64,000 bases of DNA from Orychophragmus violaceus (lineage: Eukaryota > Streptophyta > Magnoliopsida > Brassicales > Brassicaceae), in NCBI GenBank assembly GCA_030180135.1, contig CM058232.1:60099330-60163329 (forward strand), given 5' to 3'. Below, one piece after another: positions 1-10,811 of this stretch (within the stretch, counting starts at the first letter, position 1; each line of letters starts with the position of its first letter). A program made the position numbers and the translations under genes. Below the pieces are notes generated by a model, which was given only the letters and a program-made list of their open reading frames with translations, was not told where the DNA came from and searched no databases.

Positions 1-1846
1 TTTTTTTTTTGTAAAATAAATGACTAAAATAAGGGTGTTTTATATATTAATAAAATGAAGAAAATTAAAAACATATATCGTTTAATTATTCTAACCATCT
101 CCTTCACGACTACTTGATGGTATTGACAAAGAGTCACAGATCATGCCCAATAAAGTTCTGATGAGATCTCATGTATCTGGTGATTTCTTTGTCGCCGTCT
201 CGCATGTATCTCCACATGTGTCAGTCTTGGGTAATTGTAGAATCACAATAATTTGTCTTTTGAAAATGATAATACAATCCTAGGTGAGAAAAATCGATCC
301 TTCACTCACCAATTACAGTTCATCAGTTCATCAGGAAGAAAAAAGGTTTTTTGGGAATCTATTTTTCCCTCTTTTAATTAACACAAATTCCAAAACCTCA
401 TCGTTTTTGGTTAATTTTGTATGGGAAAAATGAAAACAATTTTTTTTTACTTTACACAAGATAATTAAGCATCCAACTCAGCATTTTAACAGCTAAACAA
501 ACACTGTTAAGACCATTTATAATGGCATGTTGAATTTATTTTTTCAACGGTTGAATGAGTGCAATAATGTATTGAATAACTTGTTGAAATGAGGTGGATT
601 CAACCTTACTGAATCTTTTCAACTAGTTGAAATATAAAGAGAGAGACAGAAATGGTGAAGTTATGTGGACCAATACCAAAAAGCGTGCAATAAATGACAT
701 TCCATCGTGTGAGAATGAGGAGAGAAAATATATATATATTGATTTATTGTTTAATTTTCAGATTTTTTCTCTTCTAATATTTGAAATTAATTATTTTATT
801 ACAGAAATTATACAAAACTTTTCATTTTGTACTCTATAAATAGAGACTTGGTTCATTCAAAGAGAAGACGTAGACTTCACGCTAATAGAAAAGAAGTTTA
901 CTGTCGAAATTTTTCAAAAAGTCAATTGCAAACTAACTCAAATGTTGACTAGTAGACTTCTAGATTTCTCAACGAAGTGTACTATCGCGACACATATCAA
1001 AATTGAAAGAAAACTACATGAAAAGGATTTTTAATTTTTTTCAACAACCCAGAACTTCAAGTTCAACCACCAACAAAGAAACCCAAGCGATGTGAATTCA
1101 AGAAACGCCGAAAAGGGTCAAGATCCAAAAGATCAAAAAAAAACTAAATTATAAAGTTTGGGATGAAAATAGAGATAATTGAGAGGAGTATGAAGTTTGT
1201 GAAACAAATACTGAGCTTTAGAAAGTTAAATTTAGGTGGTTGAAGCATTTACAGCTTGAAAATTGGTTGTCCATGGTGGTTGGAAGAATTGATTACGATG
1301 ACATTTTCGTAAATATGAAGTAGAAGAGAGGTTGTTTAAGTCATTTGAAGCTGCCCAAAATTAATAGTAAACTTCTCGAAAATGTTTGCTACGTAAATAA
1401 TTGTGATAGACGAGATCAATATCGGTAGAAAATGGTGAAAATAGAGAGACCAAAGTGTGTGGTCCACTTTTGCATTTGACCATAATTTGTAGTCCATTGT
1501 TGAAACCAGCCCATAAAACAGTAGGGCAAAGTGGGATTAATTGCACCTAGTGAATCTTTTTATTTTTATAATAACTAAGTTGTATCTTTAGAAATATAGT
1601 TGCATTTTGTATCATTTTAATGTTTTTGTGGATTAAAAAAACTATTTTACCCCTACTGACAAAAAGAACCTCTGAATGGATGGCAGACCCCATGCCATAC
1701 ATCTTCATATTCTTTTGTATTTAATTTTTTTTTATTCACAGATGAACAATACCCGCAGATGAACAATAGATTTATGGGTTAGCTTCTCTTGTAAGATTTA
1801 AACATGTGGACTAGATTTAATATAAATTGTAGACACGCAGTGGATA
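1..1846. other. AT-rich intergenic stretch with transposon debris
   Basis: No convincing gene is visible. A TATA-like CTATAAATAG lies near 834. A short frame from an ATG near 1017 starts MKRIFNFFQQPRTSSSTTN, which recalls the N-terminus of plant hAT-type transposase proteins, but it stops within about 25 codons and the downstream frames are broken. I read the stretch as decayed DNA-transposon sequence. The last five bases (1842-1846, GGATA) are the left target-site duplication of the next element. Confidence 0.4.
834..843 (+). promoter_or_regulatory. TATA-box-like sequence upstream of a broken hAT-like frame
   Basis: The sequence CTATAAATAG lies about 180 bases before an ATG that opens a short hAT-like N-terminus. 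The spacing allows an old transposase promoter, but the reading frame is dead, so any function is doubtful. Confidence 0.25.
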
Positions 1847-2340
1847 TGATACAGCCTTAGAATCACACTGATGATAAACCACTTGATGATCAGATGATTC
1901 CTAAGCCAAGCTTGCGGAAGATGGATTGAAGGTAGAGGCGGTGGTGGAACTTGTGATTGACTCTCTCAACCAGTGGGTTTGATTAACTCTTTCAACCTAA
2001 GAACAAGCTATCTGAATCACTCAAATAGATTGATCTGAAATTCCTAAAAACAAGGTGAATCACTGACAATATTCAGAGAAGGAAGACTTCACAAAGAACA
2101 CAAACTTTGGAAGAAAAACAGAATAATTATATTAACTTTAAAATGGTTGAAAGGGGTGATTTACAATGAATTCGAAGCTGAGCTTTTATAGGCTCATAGA
2201 CAACGGTCTAAAAAGTCTAATACAAGAAAAGAATCACAAAATATAAGGAATATGGCCGTTGGGATTTATTGGAATATTTGGCCAGAAATGTAAAGATGAA
2301 TCTTTTTGAGTCTTGAAAGCTTTGGCATGAATGTGGAGTG
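1847..2340 (-). repeat. Outer element 3' LTR, distal segment (before nested insertion)
   Basis: It starts TGATACAGCC and matches 9783-10276 base for base apart from scattered substitutions. It is cut at 2340 by the nested element; bases 2336-2340 (GAGTG) are that insertion's target duplication. The remainder of this LTR resumes at 6787. Confidence 0.85.
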
Positions 2341-3615
2341 TGATAGATTCCCGGATAGGATAGACTCTTTGATGGATCGAATGATAATCTGATCACGGAT
2401 CAGTGGTGGATCGATGGAGACCGTCAAAGGTTGCGGAAGGCCTTTGGTATTCCCCACTTCAAAGAACTCGAAGAAGTAACCTTTAACCCCGAAATTCTAA
2501 GAAGCTTTGATACTTGGAAGTAACCCTTGCCAAGAATCGAAAGAATGTTCAACCAAGAACAAAGAGATGAACTCTCAAAAGAAGTAGAAAAATCGATTGT
2601 ATCAAAATGAAGTAAAAGGTTTGGTACATATAGGACTCTAGAAGTCAAAGAGACTAGTCAAATAAACTACTTAGGAAATGTGAAAACAATAACTAAGAAG
2701 ACTTGACCAAAGACCAAACATTAAAACTATGTAGAATGACTCTTAAACTACTTTGGCCATTGAATTTGTCTCATGAACTTCCTGGTTGAATCTGACTTGT
2801 TGAGCCACGAAATATAACTCCTCTTGGGCTTAGGAAGGTATCCTGGATGCCAAACATAGGCCTGCAAGCTTCTAATCCATGTGAGCCTAGTAATCTTCAA
2901 ATAATGGACCAAGTTGACACATTTAGGAAAACGAGATGTATCTTTCTGATCCTTTGGACTTTTCCTCTGATACTGGGCTTGTTGGAAAGCTAAGAGATCC
3001 AGGAAGAAGCTCCAATTGGTCTCATGTCCAAATTGTACCTGAGTTGAGCTGGGTGACTCAATCTTTGGCTCAGTCGCGGAATAGAACCTCAAGCAGAACC
3101 ATCGGTTTGTAAAATTCATATCTTTTCCATCTGGACCGATATTGAGGTGATTCCAATTCTCACAGCCTTTCTGATGAATCAAGAATTCAGGAAAATTAGT
3201 TTCATGGCTTAACTCCTTCTGGTTCGTTCTGAAATCTCCTTTGAATGCTCGCATGTCCAAATCGCGTAAGCTTGAAATGGTCTGAGTTGAAAGTTGCATA
3301 ACTTCTTCACCATAACTCTGATTTGAGTGATTCTTCTTGGAGATATTCTGAAAATGATCTGAGCATATTCTCCAAGTAGTTTAATGTATTGAATCTCCGT
3401 GGTTGAGAAGATGTGAATCAAACAGTGACCATGTGTCTGAACTTGATTCAATAATCTGAATTGTCGGACCGTTCTTAGCTTTGTTCGGCTTATCGACCAT
3501 GGAAAGCTTGTCCAGATTGTCCAGCTCGTCCTTCACCAGCTCGTCTCGACTACCTCGACCATCCTCCAAGCTATCCGTGGATTCCTGGCCCGATAGATGA
3601 CCCCGGAATCTATCA
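2341..3615 (-). repeat. 3' LTR of the nested element
   Basis: It is 1275 bp long and equal in length to 5507-6781. It contains the continuation of the internal ORF into LTR sequence. One difference from the other LTR, at about 3380 (TTA here, TTC there on the plus strand), creates a stop codon in that frame. Confidence 0.93.
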
Positions 3616-5069
3616 TTCCCCTCCTCTTGAAAAGGATTTGTCCTCAAATCGTGTTCCCCTACATCAAAAGGAAATGAATTAAGTACACAGAAAAAGATCA
3701 AGGAAACAAACAAGTAAGTAATGACAATGAAAGAGCTTGGACTGAAACTTCCTTTGGCGTTTGAAGTGTCCTTTCTTAAGTACTTCCAGTCCCAATCTTC
3801 AGACTGAAAAGTCAGTTGATTGTTCTCCTTGATTTCTACCTTTTGAGATCGATCCTGGCTCAAGACTCTCTTTGGTGTATGATCAACTCCCTTGGAAAGA
3901 ACTCGGCTCATCTTTGTTCTAGAAACAAATTTCCCAACCTGTTTTTCATGTGCTTTCAAAAACAAGTGCTTTGGATTGTCATTAGCAAATGACATGATGG
4001 CTGCTTGTGGCATAAAACTGATCGGCTGCTCCAAGACATACTTTTGTGGCAAGCTCTTTTGTCGAAGTCCTTGGCTTGCTCTTCTTTGAATCCATTCTTT
4101 GATCGAGTGTTCTCCTGGTCCATAGTCCACTTTCTTATCCAAACCTTGGATCACTCTTGCCTTTAGGACATAATCCTTGACATGCTTAACCTGCTCTTTC
4201 ACATAAAAAAGCTTGTTGTGGTTTTGCTCAAGGAATGAATGAATGGCCGGTTCTGGTACAAGACGGGCAGGTTGTTCCAAATCATAAACCGGTGTTGCTT
4301 CCTTTGGTTCCTCCTGTTGTGAGCCTTCATCTAAGACCTGTGAACTCAAGACATGTCTACTCGGTTGCTCCGGTTCAAAACTAGTTAGTTTTTCAGAAGC
4401 TTGTTCACTTTTATTCACAAAATCAGAAGAAGAAGAAGAAGAAATAAAAGAACACTTAGATCGATTTAGAATACTTGGAAAGATTTCAGCCTCCAATGGC
4501 TCTTGTTCATCCATGGTTGCTTCAGAACACGAGCTGGTGGTGTTGCTCTTCATGTGCCTTTCAAACACATCATCAATCTTCTTTTCCATATCATCAAAAC
4601 TCTTTTCTCTCGTCAACCGGTTTTGGTGTAAGCTAGCTTGAAGACTCTTTGGCTCCTCACAGTTGTAGTCATGATCCGCTCTTTCTCTGGCCGGTCTGGA
4701 TTGTTCTCTACTGCTCCTATTAGGCTTCTCACGTGGTCTCCTTGGTTGTGCCTTTTTCTGCACAAAATCAGACTTGAGAAAACCAAACTTATTAGAATTT
4801 GATCGCATTTTTCTCAAAGAGAGTCTAGATGCTGAATAGGAATCTCCTTCCTGATTCGGGATATTTCTCCTTGTGGCATGTCTAGGATGTCCTTGCTGAT
4901 CCTCTTGAATCCTGTCAAGCCGGACATTGATCTCCTCTAGACTTGCATTCAACATTTTCATCATTTGATCATTAAGAGCTCTCATTTGAGCGCTAGTCAA
5001 ACCGCTCCTAGGATTTTCATCCCTTTCTTCTTCACTACTCGTCATGGCTTCCTGAAAACACTTAAACAA
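3381..5069 (-). CDS. gag-like protein of the nested element, running into its own LTR
   Basis: The 562-codon frame probably starts at the second Met (about 5045, MTSSEEERDENP). The first 60 residues, with ALNDQMMKMLNASLEEI and RLDRIQED, resemble the coiled N-terminus of plant Ty3/gypsy Gag. Residues about 255-395 contain two related blocks, starting LEQPARLVPEPAIHSF and LEQPISFMPQAAIMSF, an internal duplication. Residues about 448-467 form a hydrophobic, membrane-like segment (ITYLFVSLIFFCVLNSF). There follows DLRTNPFQEEGN, encoded by the purine tract, after which the frame crosses into the LTR at about residue 485. No zinc knuckle, protease, integrase or reverse transcriptase is seen. The Gag assignment rests on the N-terminus only; the middle and C-terminus are unrecognised. 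Confidence 0.65.
   Translation of the reverse strand: MFKCFQEAMTSSEEERDENPRSGLTSAQMRALNDQMMKMLNASLEEINVRLDRIQEDQQGHPRHATRRNIPNQEGDSYSASRLSLRKMRSNSNKFGFLKSDFVQKKAQPRRPREKPNRSSREQSRPARERADHDYNCEEPKSLQASLHQNRLTREKSFDDMEKKIDDVFERHMKSNTTSSCSEATMDEQEPLEAEIFPSILNRSKCSFISSSSSSDFVNKSEQASEKLTSFEPEQPSRHVLSSQVLDEGSQQEEPKEATPVYDLEQPARLVPEPAIHSFLEQNHNKLFYVKEQVKHVKDYVLKARVIQGLDKKVDYGPGEHSIKEWIQRRASQGLRQKSLPQKYVLEQPISFMPQAAIMSFANDNPKHLFLKAHEKQVGKFVSRTKMSRVLSKGVDHTPKRVLSQDRSQKVEIKENNQLTFQSEDWDWKYLRKDTSNAKGSFSPSSFIVITYLFVSLIFFCVLNSFPFDVGEHDLRTNPFQEEGNDRFRGHLSGQESTDSLEDGRGSRDELVKDELDNLDKLSMVDKPNKAKNGPTIQIIESSSDTWSLFDSHLLNHGDSIH
3616..3636 (-). promoter_or_regulatory. Polypurine tract of the nested element
   Basis: On the minus strand, AAGAGGAGGGGAA abuts the TGATAG start of the 3' LTR. 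This is the usual plus-strand primer position and fixes the element's orientation. Confidence 0.8.
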
Positions 5070-5490
5070 ACAGATTAAAAGAAAACACTCTCACTCTCAA
5101 GTGTTTAAACTCGCCCACACAAGTGTTTTGCTGGTCACTCCGAGTAATCTCTCAATGTTCTCGGCAAACAAACTCAAGCCAATTCCACAAGTACTCCAAG
5201 CAACAAGGGGGAAAAGAAGAAGAAGATAGGAAGTTGAAAGATTTTTGGTGGGATTTGCCTTAACCAATTCAAGGCTGGATTTCTCCTCAGCCGGCTGGAT
5301 TTCTCCTCAGCCTTTAAGAACTTAAGAACACTCTTTTTTTTTTTGTAAATCGTTCAAACTCTTCTTTTTTTTTTTTTAAAGATAGATGAAATGAATTGAC
5401 CCAAATCCCAAATACTAGATAGAAAGATAAGAAGTGTTTAAGAAATGGTGTAGATGAGAAGATGAAAAGATAGAAGATACCAACAAAGAG
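5070..5490 (-). other. 5' leader of the nested element
   Basis: This untranslated stretch lies between the primer site and the gag-like ORF. It contains A/T homopolymers near 5335 and 5365 and a short direct repeat of a GGCTGGATTTCTCCTCAGCC unit at 5272-5312. No separate gene is seen. Confidence 0.6.
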
Positions 5491-5504
5491 TGGCTTTGAT
5501 ACCA
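5491..5504 (-). promoter_or_regulatory. Primer-binding site (initiator tRNA-Met type)
   Basis: The minus strand reads TGGTATCAAAGCCA two bases inside the 5' LTR. It matches the usual TGGTATCAGAGC plant primer site with one change. Confidence 0.8.
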
Positions 5505-5506
5505 CT

Positions 5507-6781
5507 TGATAGATTCCCGGATAGGATAGACTCTTTGATGGATCGAATGATAATCTGATCACGGATCAGTGGTGGATCGATGGAGACCGTCAAAGGTTGC
5601 GGAAGGCCTTTGGTATTCCCCACTTCAAAGAACTCGAAGAAGTAACCCTTAACCCCGAAATTCTAAGAAGCTTTGATACTTGGAAGTAACCCTTGCCAAG
5701 AATCGAAAGAATGTTCAACCAAGAACAAAGAGATGAACTCTCAAAAGAAGTAGAAAAATCGATTGTATCAAAATGAAGTAAAAGGTTTGGTACATATAGG
5801 ACTCTAGAAGTCAAAGAGACTAGTCAAATAAACTACTTAGGAAATGTGAAAACAATAACTAAGAAGACTTGACCAAAGACCAAACATTAAAACTATGTAG
5901 AATGACTCTTAAACTACTTTGGCCATTGAATTTGTCTCATGAACTTCCTGGTTGAATCTGACTTGTTGAGCCACGAAATATAACTCCTCTTGGGCTTAGG
6001 AAGGTATCCTGGATGCCAAACATAGGCCTGCAAGCTTCTAATCCATGTGAGCCTAGCAATCTTCAAATAATGGACCAAGTTGACACATTTAGGAAAACGA
6101 GATGTATCTTTCTGATCCTTTGGACTTTTCCTCTGATACTGGGCTTGTTGGAAAGCTAAGAGATCCAGGAATAAGCTCCAATTGGTCTCATGTCCAAATT
6201 GTACCTGAGTTGAGCTGGGTGACTCAATCTTTGGCTCAGTCGCGGAATAGAACCTCAAGCAGAACCATCGGTTTGTAAAATTCATATATTTTCCATATGG
6301 ACCGATATTGAGGTGATTCCAATTCTCACATCCTCTCTGATGAATCAAGAATTCAGGAAAATTAGTTTCATGGCTTAACTCCTTCTGGTTCGTTCTGAAA
6401 TCTCCTTTGAATGCTCGCATGTCCAAATCGCGTAAGCTTGAAATGGTCTGAGTTGAAAGTTGCATAACTTCTTCACCATAACTCTGATTTGAGTGATTCT
6501 TTTTGGAGATATTCTGAAAATGATCTGAGCATATTCTCCAAGTAGTTTCATGTATTGAATCGCCGTGGTTGAGAAGATGTGAATCAAACAGTGACCATGT
6601 GTCTGAACTTGATTCAATAATCTGAATTGTCGGACCGTCCTTAGCTTTGTTCGGCTTATCGACCATGGAAAGCTTGTCCAGATTGTCCAGCTCGTCCTTC
6701 ACCAGCTCGTCTCGACTACCTCGACCATCCTCAAAGCTATCCGTGGATTCCTGGCCCGATAGATGACCCCGGAATCTATCA
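5507..6781 (-). repeat. 5' LTR of the nested element
   Basis: This 1275-bp LTR is paired with 2341-3615. Unlike its partner it keeps an uninterrupted minus-strand frame of 302 codons (5914-6822) that begins in the flanking outer LTR. Confidence 0.93.
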
Positions 6782-6822
6782 GAGTGTCTAGGTACATTCT
6801 GGATGATGTTAGAGAGCTTCAA
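5914..6822 (-). CDS. Open reading frame carried by the LTR (unrecognised)
   Basis: This frame covers most of the 5' LTR. Its first 14 codons lie in outer-element sequence, so that start is accidental. The same frame in the 3' LTR is the direct continuation of the gag-like ORF, broken there by one stop. The product would be polar, with SWSLFDSHLL-like and NRWFCLRFYSA-like stretches. No domain is recognised. Because it would lie upstream of or across the transcription start of the 5' LTR, it may be meaningful only as the tail of the internal ORF in the 3' LTR. Confidence 0.35.
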   Translation of the reverse strand: MKLSNIIQNVPRHSDRFRGHLSGQESTDSFEDGRGSRDELVKDELDNLDKLSMVDKPNKAKDGPTIQIIESSSDTWSLFDSHLLNHGDSIHETTWRICSDHFQNISKKNHSNQSYGEEVMQLSTQTISSLRDLDMRAFKGDFRTNQKELSHETNFPEFLIHQRGCENWNHLNIGPYGKYMNFTNRWFCLRFYSATEPKIESPSSTQVQFGHETNWSLFLDLLAFQQAQYQRKSPKDQKDTSRFPKCVNLVHYLKIARLTWIRSLQAYVWHPGYLPKPKRSYISWLNKSDSTRKFMRQIQWPK

Positions 6823-7321
6823 TTCGTGGCCAAACTTCAGAAAAAAGAGCTGTTGGGATTTGATCTCCTATAGCTCCAAATAAGGCAAGTGTGTGAATAA
6901 TGAGATCCTTCTGATCCTATGGCTGCTGGTGTATGGAAACTTGATAGAGAACTCTCATGGATGTTTAAATGTGTCTCCTGAATGCTTAGATATCTCTCTT
7001 GGTCGCCAATGTCTTGTTTGTAAGTGATTGAATCCTTGAGCCTCCAAATGAAGCAAGCTGAGAATTATCTGTTTTAGAAGTTGAATAACTTCTTCATCTG
7101 AACTCCATTTGTGATGATTCAAACTCCCAATGATTCATTTATGAGTTAAGTTTCTGGAACAGGTTTATTTTTAGCTTAACTCCTTCTTGTTGGGTAGATA
7201 TGCTCCAAGACATGCACATATGTCTCTGGTGCATTCAAGTTGTTTCTCTCCAAGGGTCTTGGTTGGTTGATTTATGTCCTCTCCATGCTCCTTGGTTGAT
7301 GATGACATGATTTCCTCATCA
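6787..7321 (-). repeat. Outer element 3' LTR, proximal segment
   Basis: It resumes the LTR interrupted at 2340 and ends CTCATCA at 7321. Together with 1847-2340 it makes 1029 bp, the same length as 9783-10811. Confidence 0.85.
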
Positions 7322-8373
7322 TACTCTCCCTCTTGAAAAGGTTTCGACCTCGAAACTGTATACTCTGCACCAAGAGAAAGCAAGTTAGCTTTCATTCTCC
7401 TTTGGGAGTTTAGGGTCTTACCGTGATGTGTGTGTGGTCTGGTGATGAGTGGAGTGTCTGTTAGTTCTCCTTTGAGAATATAGGATAGTAGTACTCCTCT
7501 TATTTGAGCTGGTATGGTGTCTCCTTTTCTTATCTTGCTCCTGCTCTCCTTAAGACCTGAAATATATCCAACACTTTGGCAAAGAGACAAGTGCATTATG
7601 GGCTCTTTATCACAGAATAAACAACTTCCTTCTCCTTAGAGTCAATTTCCTGTGCTAGTGATATTTCATCTTCTTGTAAGCTTAACAAGTTCTTTAACAC
7701 AGCTGTTGAAACATTGGAAATAAAATGTATCAAAGAGAGACTTACCTTGTTAATAATAGATATGGTGTCTTTGCTTTGGTCTGGGGGTTTCTCCTTGATG
7801 TTCTCCTTTCCTCTACTACCTTAATCAGTCTAATCACTTAGTGTAAGGGCTGTTTCTGAGCTTCTCTTCACATTCTCTTCCCCCTTGTGCTTTATATCTG
7901 TAGAGATGCTCATTGGGAAGAACAAGTGCATTATATATGTTCTTCGAGTAGTATAAACAGATTGTATGATACTTGTACTTACATTGTCAGCTTCAGTAGG
8001 TTGTATAGGTTTGGACCTTCTGCTCTTGTGACCTAGTTATCATTAAACGTTCATCTTCTTTCCTGATCACCAAAACATGTTTCTCTGGTCTTTGATCTTC
8101 CCTATTGACTTTGGTTTTCTCATGCTCTTTACTGCTCAGTTCTTCTTTCCCTGTATCAATTCCTCTTGACAAAGACAAATGCATGACACTAAATTTGGGA
8201 AAAAACAAACCAGAATGAGCTAAACTATCACTGGTTTTAGCTAAAGCAGTTTTATGTCCTAGTGATGTTTCTTTCAACAATTGTTTAGATGGACATTTTG
8301 CATCAAAATGTCCTCTCTTATGACACCTATATCATGTTGGCTCTTTGGAATTTACAAAGTTAGAACACTTACC
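7322..8373 (-). pseudogene. Decayed 3' interior of outer element, including broken zinc knuckle
   Basis: Only short frames remain (7171-7596 and 7993-8280). Near 8285-8345 the minus strand carries a CCHC-like region ending FDAKCPSKQL. Its first half (CHKR) is in another frame, as if a small deletion had occurred. This would have been the Gag zinc knuckle downstream of the gag ORF. No pol domain is seen. Confidence 0.5.
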
Positions 8374-9009
8374 TTATGTTGGCATGTTTAACAGCTTGAG
8401 TGAGGCATCAAAGCTGGGTCCGGTTGCAATGGGTGAAGCTTTGAGGCTCTGCTTCTGCTCTGGTTTCTTTAGTTGCAACATCTCCATGATCCTCTGCCAT
8501 TCCTGATCCTGTTTTGCTTGAAGAGCCTTATTAGCTTCTGCATGGTAGGTGTAAGTTTTTGAGAACACATCTTTGGGCTTTGGATACCAAACAGACTTGT
8601 GCTTAGGAGCAGTCTGTGTTTTGGATATAGGCTTCACTCTCTTGGTTGTAGCCTGAAGCTTCTTTACAAATTCCTTATGCATTATGGACTTGAGATCTCT
8701 CCAATCTACTACTGGCCTCATGTAGATGGTTGAAGTGCTTTCTTTTATCCACCATTCATAAGTTCTTCCTGTGAATGCTGAGATAGCTTGTGTTAGCTTA
8801 TGATCCTTTGTGATTTTGTTGTTTTGTAACCACTGTTCCATGTTGCTTTTCCACTGCAAGTATACTTCAAGATCATTGCTAGTTCCTGAGAAGACTAGGG
8901 ATCCTCTCCTCTTGTTGGCTGGTTTCTTTGTGCTAGTTGGTTGTGATTGATCTTTGTTTGTGCCAATGGTTTTATAATGAGCTGGTATTTTGTATGGAGT
9001 ACTCCCCAA
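8374..9009 (-). CDS. gag-like fragment of the outer element
   Basis: This is a 211-codon frame. Residues about 45-125 (VYLQWKSNMEQWLQNNKI, then GRTYEWWIKES and WRDLKSIMHKEFVKKLQ) have the layout of a plant retrotransposon Gag core (PF03732-like), where a tryptophan-rich segment precedes a helix with KEF. A C-terminal segment (EWQRIMEMLQLKKPEQK) is charged and helical. It lies upstream of the broken zinc knuckle, as expected for gag. The N-terminus is basic. The frame ends NMPT before the knuckle, so the protein is truncated. Confidence 0.6.
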   Translation of the reverse strand: MGSTPYKIPAHYKTIGTNKDQSQPTSTKKPANKRRGSLVFSGTSNDLEVYLQWKSNMEQWLQNNKITKDHKLTQAISAFTGRTYEWWIKESTSTIYMRPVVDWRDLKSIMHKEFVKKLQATTKRVKPISKTQTAPKHKSVWYPKPKDVFSKTYTYHAEANKALQAKQDQEWQRIMEMLQLKKPEQKQSLKASPIATGPSFDASLKLLNMPT

Positions 9010-9782
9010 TCTACCTCTGAAGTATTGAAATTACTGACCATTCCTTCATCTTCCATGCTTTAACTCCTGTATGCAAATTTAAACAAGGTGTGTCAATAGG
9101 TTCTGAGTAAAACTAAGGTAAAATTTCGAAAATCAATAGAATGTTAACTTTACTTTATATATGCTTAGTTATGAACAGAAAAGTAAAACTTCTAGTTAAT
9201 TTTTTTGACTTATGATTAAAATTCGAAATTGGAAAAGCTAATAAAGGTACTGAATAATAAGAAAAAGGAAACAACAGGGTTTGGACTTGGAAAGCAAGGA
9301 AAATTTAATCAAAGACACAAGGACTCTTCTTTTTAGTTTTTCTGGTTTTATGAAATCACTAAGAACTTCAGATAAATAAAATCGACAGAACTAACCTAGG
9401 ACACTTTTCTTTTGGGTTTTTGGTTTATAAAAACTATGAAATGGATGAAAGAGAGGATGGTAAAGAAACTAATGCAAAAACAGAGATATTTTTTTGTGAT
9501 TTTCGATTTGAATCAATGATGAAAAGAGACTAATATGCAATGAAACACTTTTGTATTTGTCTTTTCTTTTTGTGGATGCAATGAATCAAATGAAAACTAA
9601 ACAGAATGGATGGATCTAAATGAAACAGAAATATGAATGCAAAAACAGATTGAGCAGAAACAAAACAGAATCATATTTTTATGGGTTTTGGATTTGAATG
9701 AAATGAAATAACAAAACAGAAAAGATAAGGGTTGGATGAACGCAACCTGATGGATATGAGCTTTCGAAGCTCTGATACCAGA
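9010..9782 (-). other. 5' leader and primer site of the outer element
   Basis: This AT-rich stretch holds no gene. The minus-strand primer site TGGTATCAGAGCTT is at 9767-9780, next to the LTR that begins at 9783. Confidence 0.7.
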
Positions 9783-10811
9783 TGATACAGCCTCAGAATC
9801 ACACTGATGATAAACCACTTGATGATGAGATGATTCCTAAGCCAAGCTTGCGGAAGATGAATTGAAGGTAGAGGTGGTGGTGGAACTTGTGATTGACTCT
9901 CTCAACTAGTGGGTTTGATTAACTCTCTCAACCTAAGAACAAGCTATCTGAATCACTCAAATAGATTTATCTGAAACTCCTAAGAACAAGGTGAATCACT
10001 AACAATATTCAGAGAAGAAAGACTTCACAAAGAACACAAACTTTGGAAGAAAAACAGAATAATTCTATTAACTTTAAAATGGTTGAAAAGGGTGATTTAC
10101 AATGAATTCGAGGCTGAGCTTTTATAGGCTCATAGACAAGGGTCTGAAAAGTCTAATACAAGAAAACAATCACAAAATATAAGGAATATGGTCGTTGGGA
10201 TTTATTGGAATATTTGGCCAGAAATGGAAAGATGAATCTTCTTGAGTCTTGAAAGCTTTGGCATGAATGTGGAGTGCCTAGGTACATTCTGGATGATGTT
10301 AGAGAGCTTCAATTTGTGGCCAAACTTCAGGAAAAAGAGCTGTTGGGATTTGATCTCCTTTAGCTCCAAATAAGGCAAGTGTGTGAATAATGAGATCCTT
10401 CTGATCCTATGGCTGCTGGTGTATGGGAACTTGATAGAGAACTCTCCTGGATGTTTAAATTTGTCTCCTGAATGCTTATATATCTCTCCTGGTCGCCAAT
10501 GTCTTGTTTGTAAGTGATTGAATCCTTGAGCCTCCAAATGAAGCAAGCTGAGAATTATCTGTTTTAGAAGTTGAATAACTTTTTCATCTGAACTCCACTT
10601 GTGATGATTCAAACTCTCAATGATTCCTTTATGAGTTAAGTTTCTGGAACAGGTTGATTTGTAGCTTAACTCCTTCTTGTTGGGTAGATATGCTCCAAGA
10701 CATGCACATACGTCTCTGGTACATTCAAGCTATTTCTCTCCAAAGGTCTTGGTTGGTTGATTTATGTCCTCTCCATGCTCCTTGGTTGATGATGACTTGA
10801 TGTCCTCATCC
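9783..10811 (-). repeat. 5' LTR of the outer element
   Basis: It is 1029 bp and uninterrupted. A 136-codon minus-strand frame (10202-10612) runs inside it, similar in style to the LTR frame of the nested element; no domain is recognised. The terminal base at 10811 is C, so the minus-strand LTR starts GG rather than TG. Confidence 0.85.

Larger units (their letters stand above)
2341..6781 (-). mobile_element. Nested non-autonomous gypsy-like LTR retrotransposon
   Basis: The element starts TGATAGATTCC and ends GGAATCTATCA, and GAGTG is duplicated at 2336-2340 and 6782-6786. Both LTRs are exactly 1275 bp (3' LTR 2341-3615, 5' LTR 5507-6781) and differ at roughly a dozen positions by eye, so the insertion is young. 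The 1.9-kb interior carries one long gag-like ORF and nothing resembling pol. It sits inside the 3' LTR of the outer element, in the same orientation. Both elements share an LTR-coding layout and a similar purine-tract region, so they probably belong to related families. Confidence 0.93.
1847..10811 (-). mobile_element. Non-autonomous gypsy-like LTR retrotransposon (outer, nested host)
   Basis: Two LTRs of 1029 bp bound the element: 9783-10811 is the 5' LTR and 1847-2340 plus 6787-7321 is the 3' LTR, split by a second element. The duplication GGATA flanks it at 1842-1846 and 10812-10816. Next to the 5' LTR, the minus strand reads TGGTATCAGAGCTT (9767-9780), an initiator tRNA-Met primer site. 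Next to the 3' LTR is a purine tract, AAGAGGGAGAGTA. The interior of about 2.5 kb carries only gag-like pieces and no protease, integrase or reverse transcriptase, so mobility would need proteins from elsewhere. The base at 10811 is C where TG...CA ends would predict A. Assignment to Ty3/gypsy is inferred from the gag-like ORF and a DLRTNPF-type purine-tract region. Confidence 0.85.
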
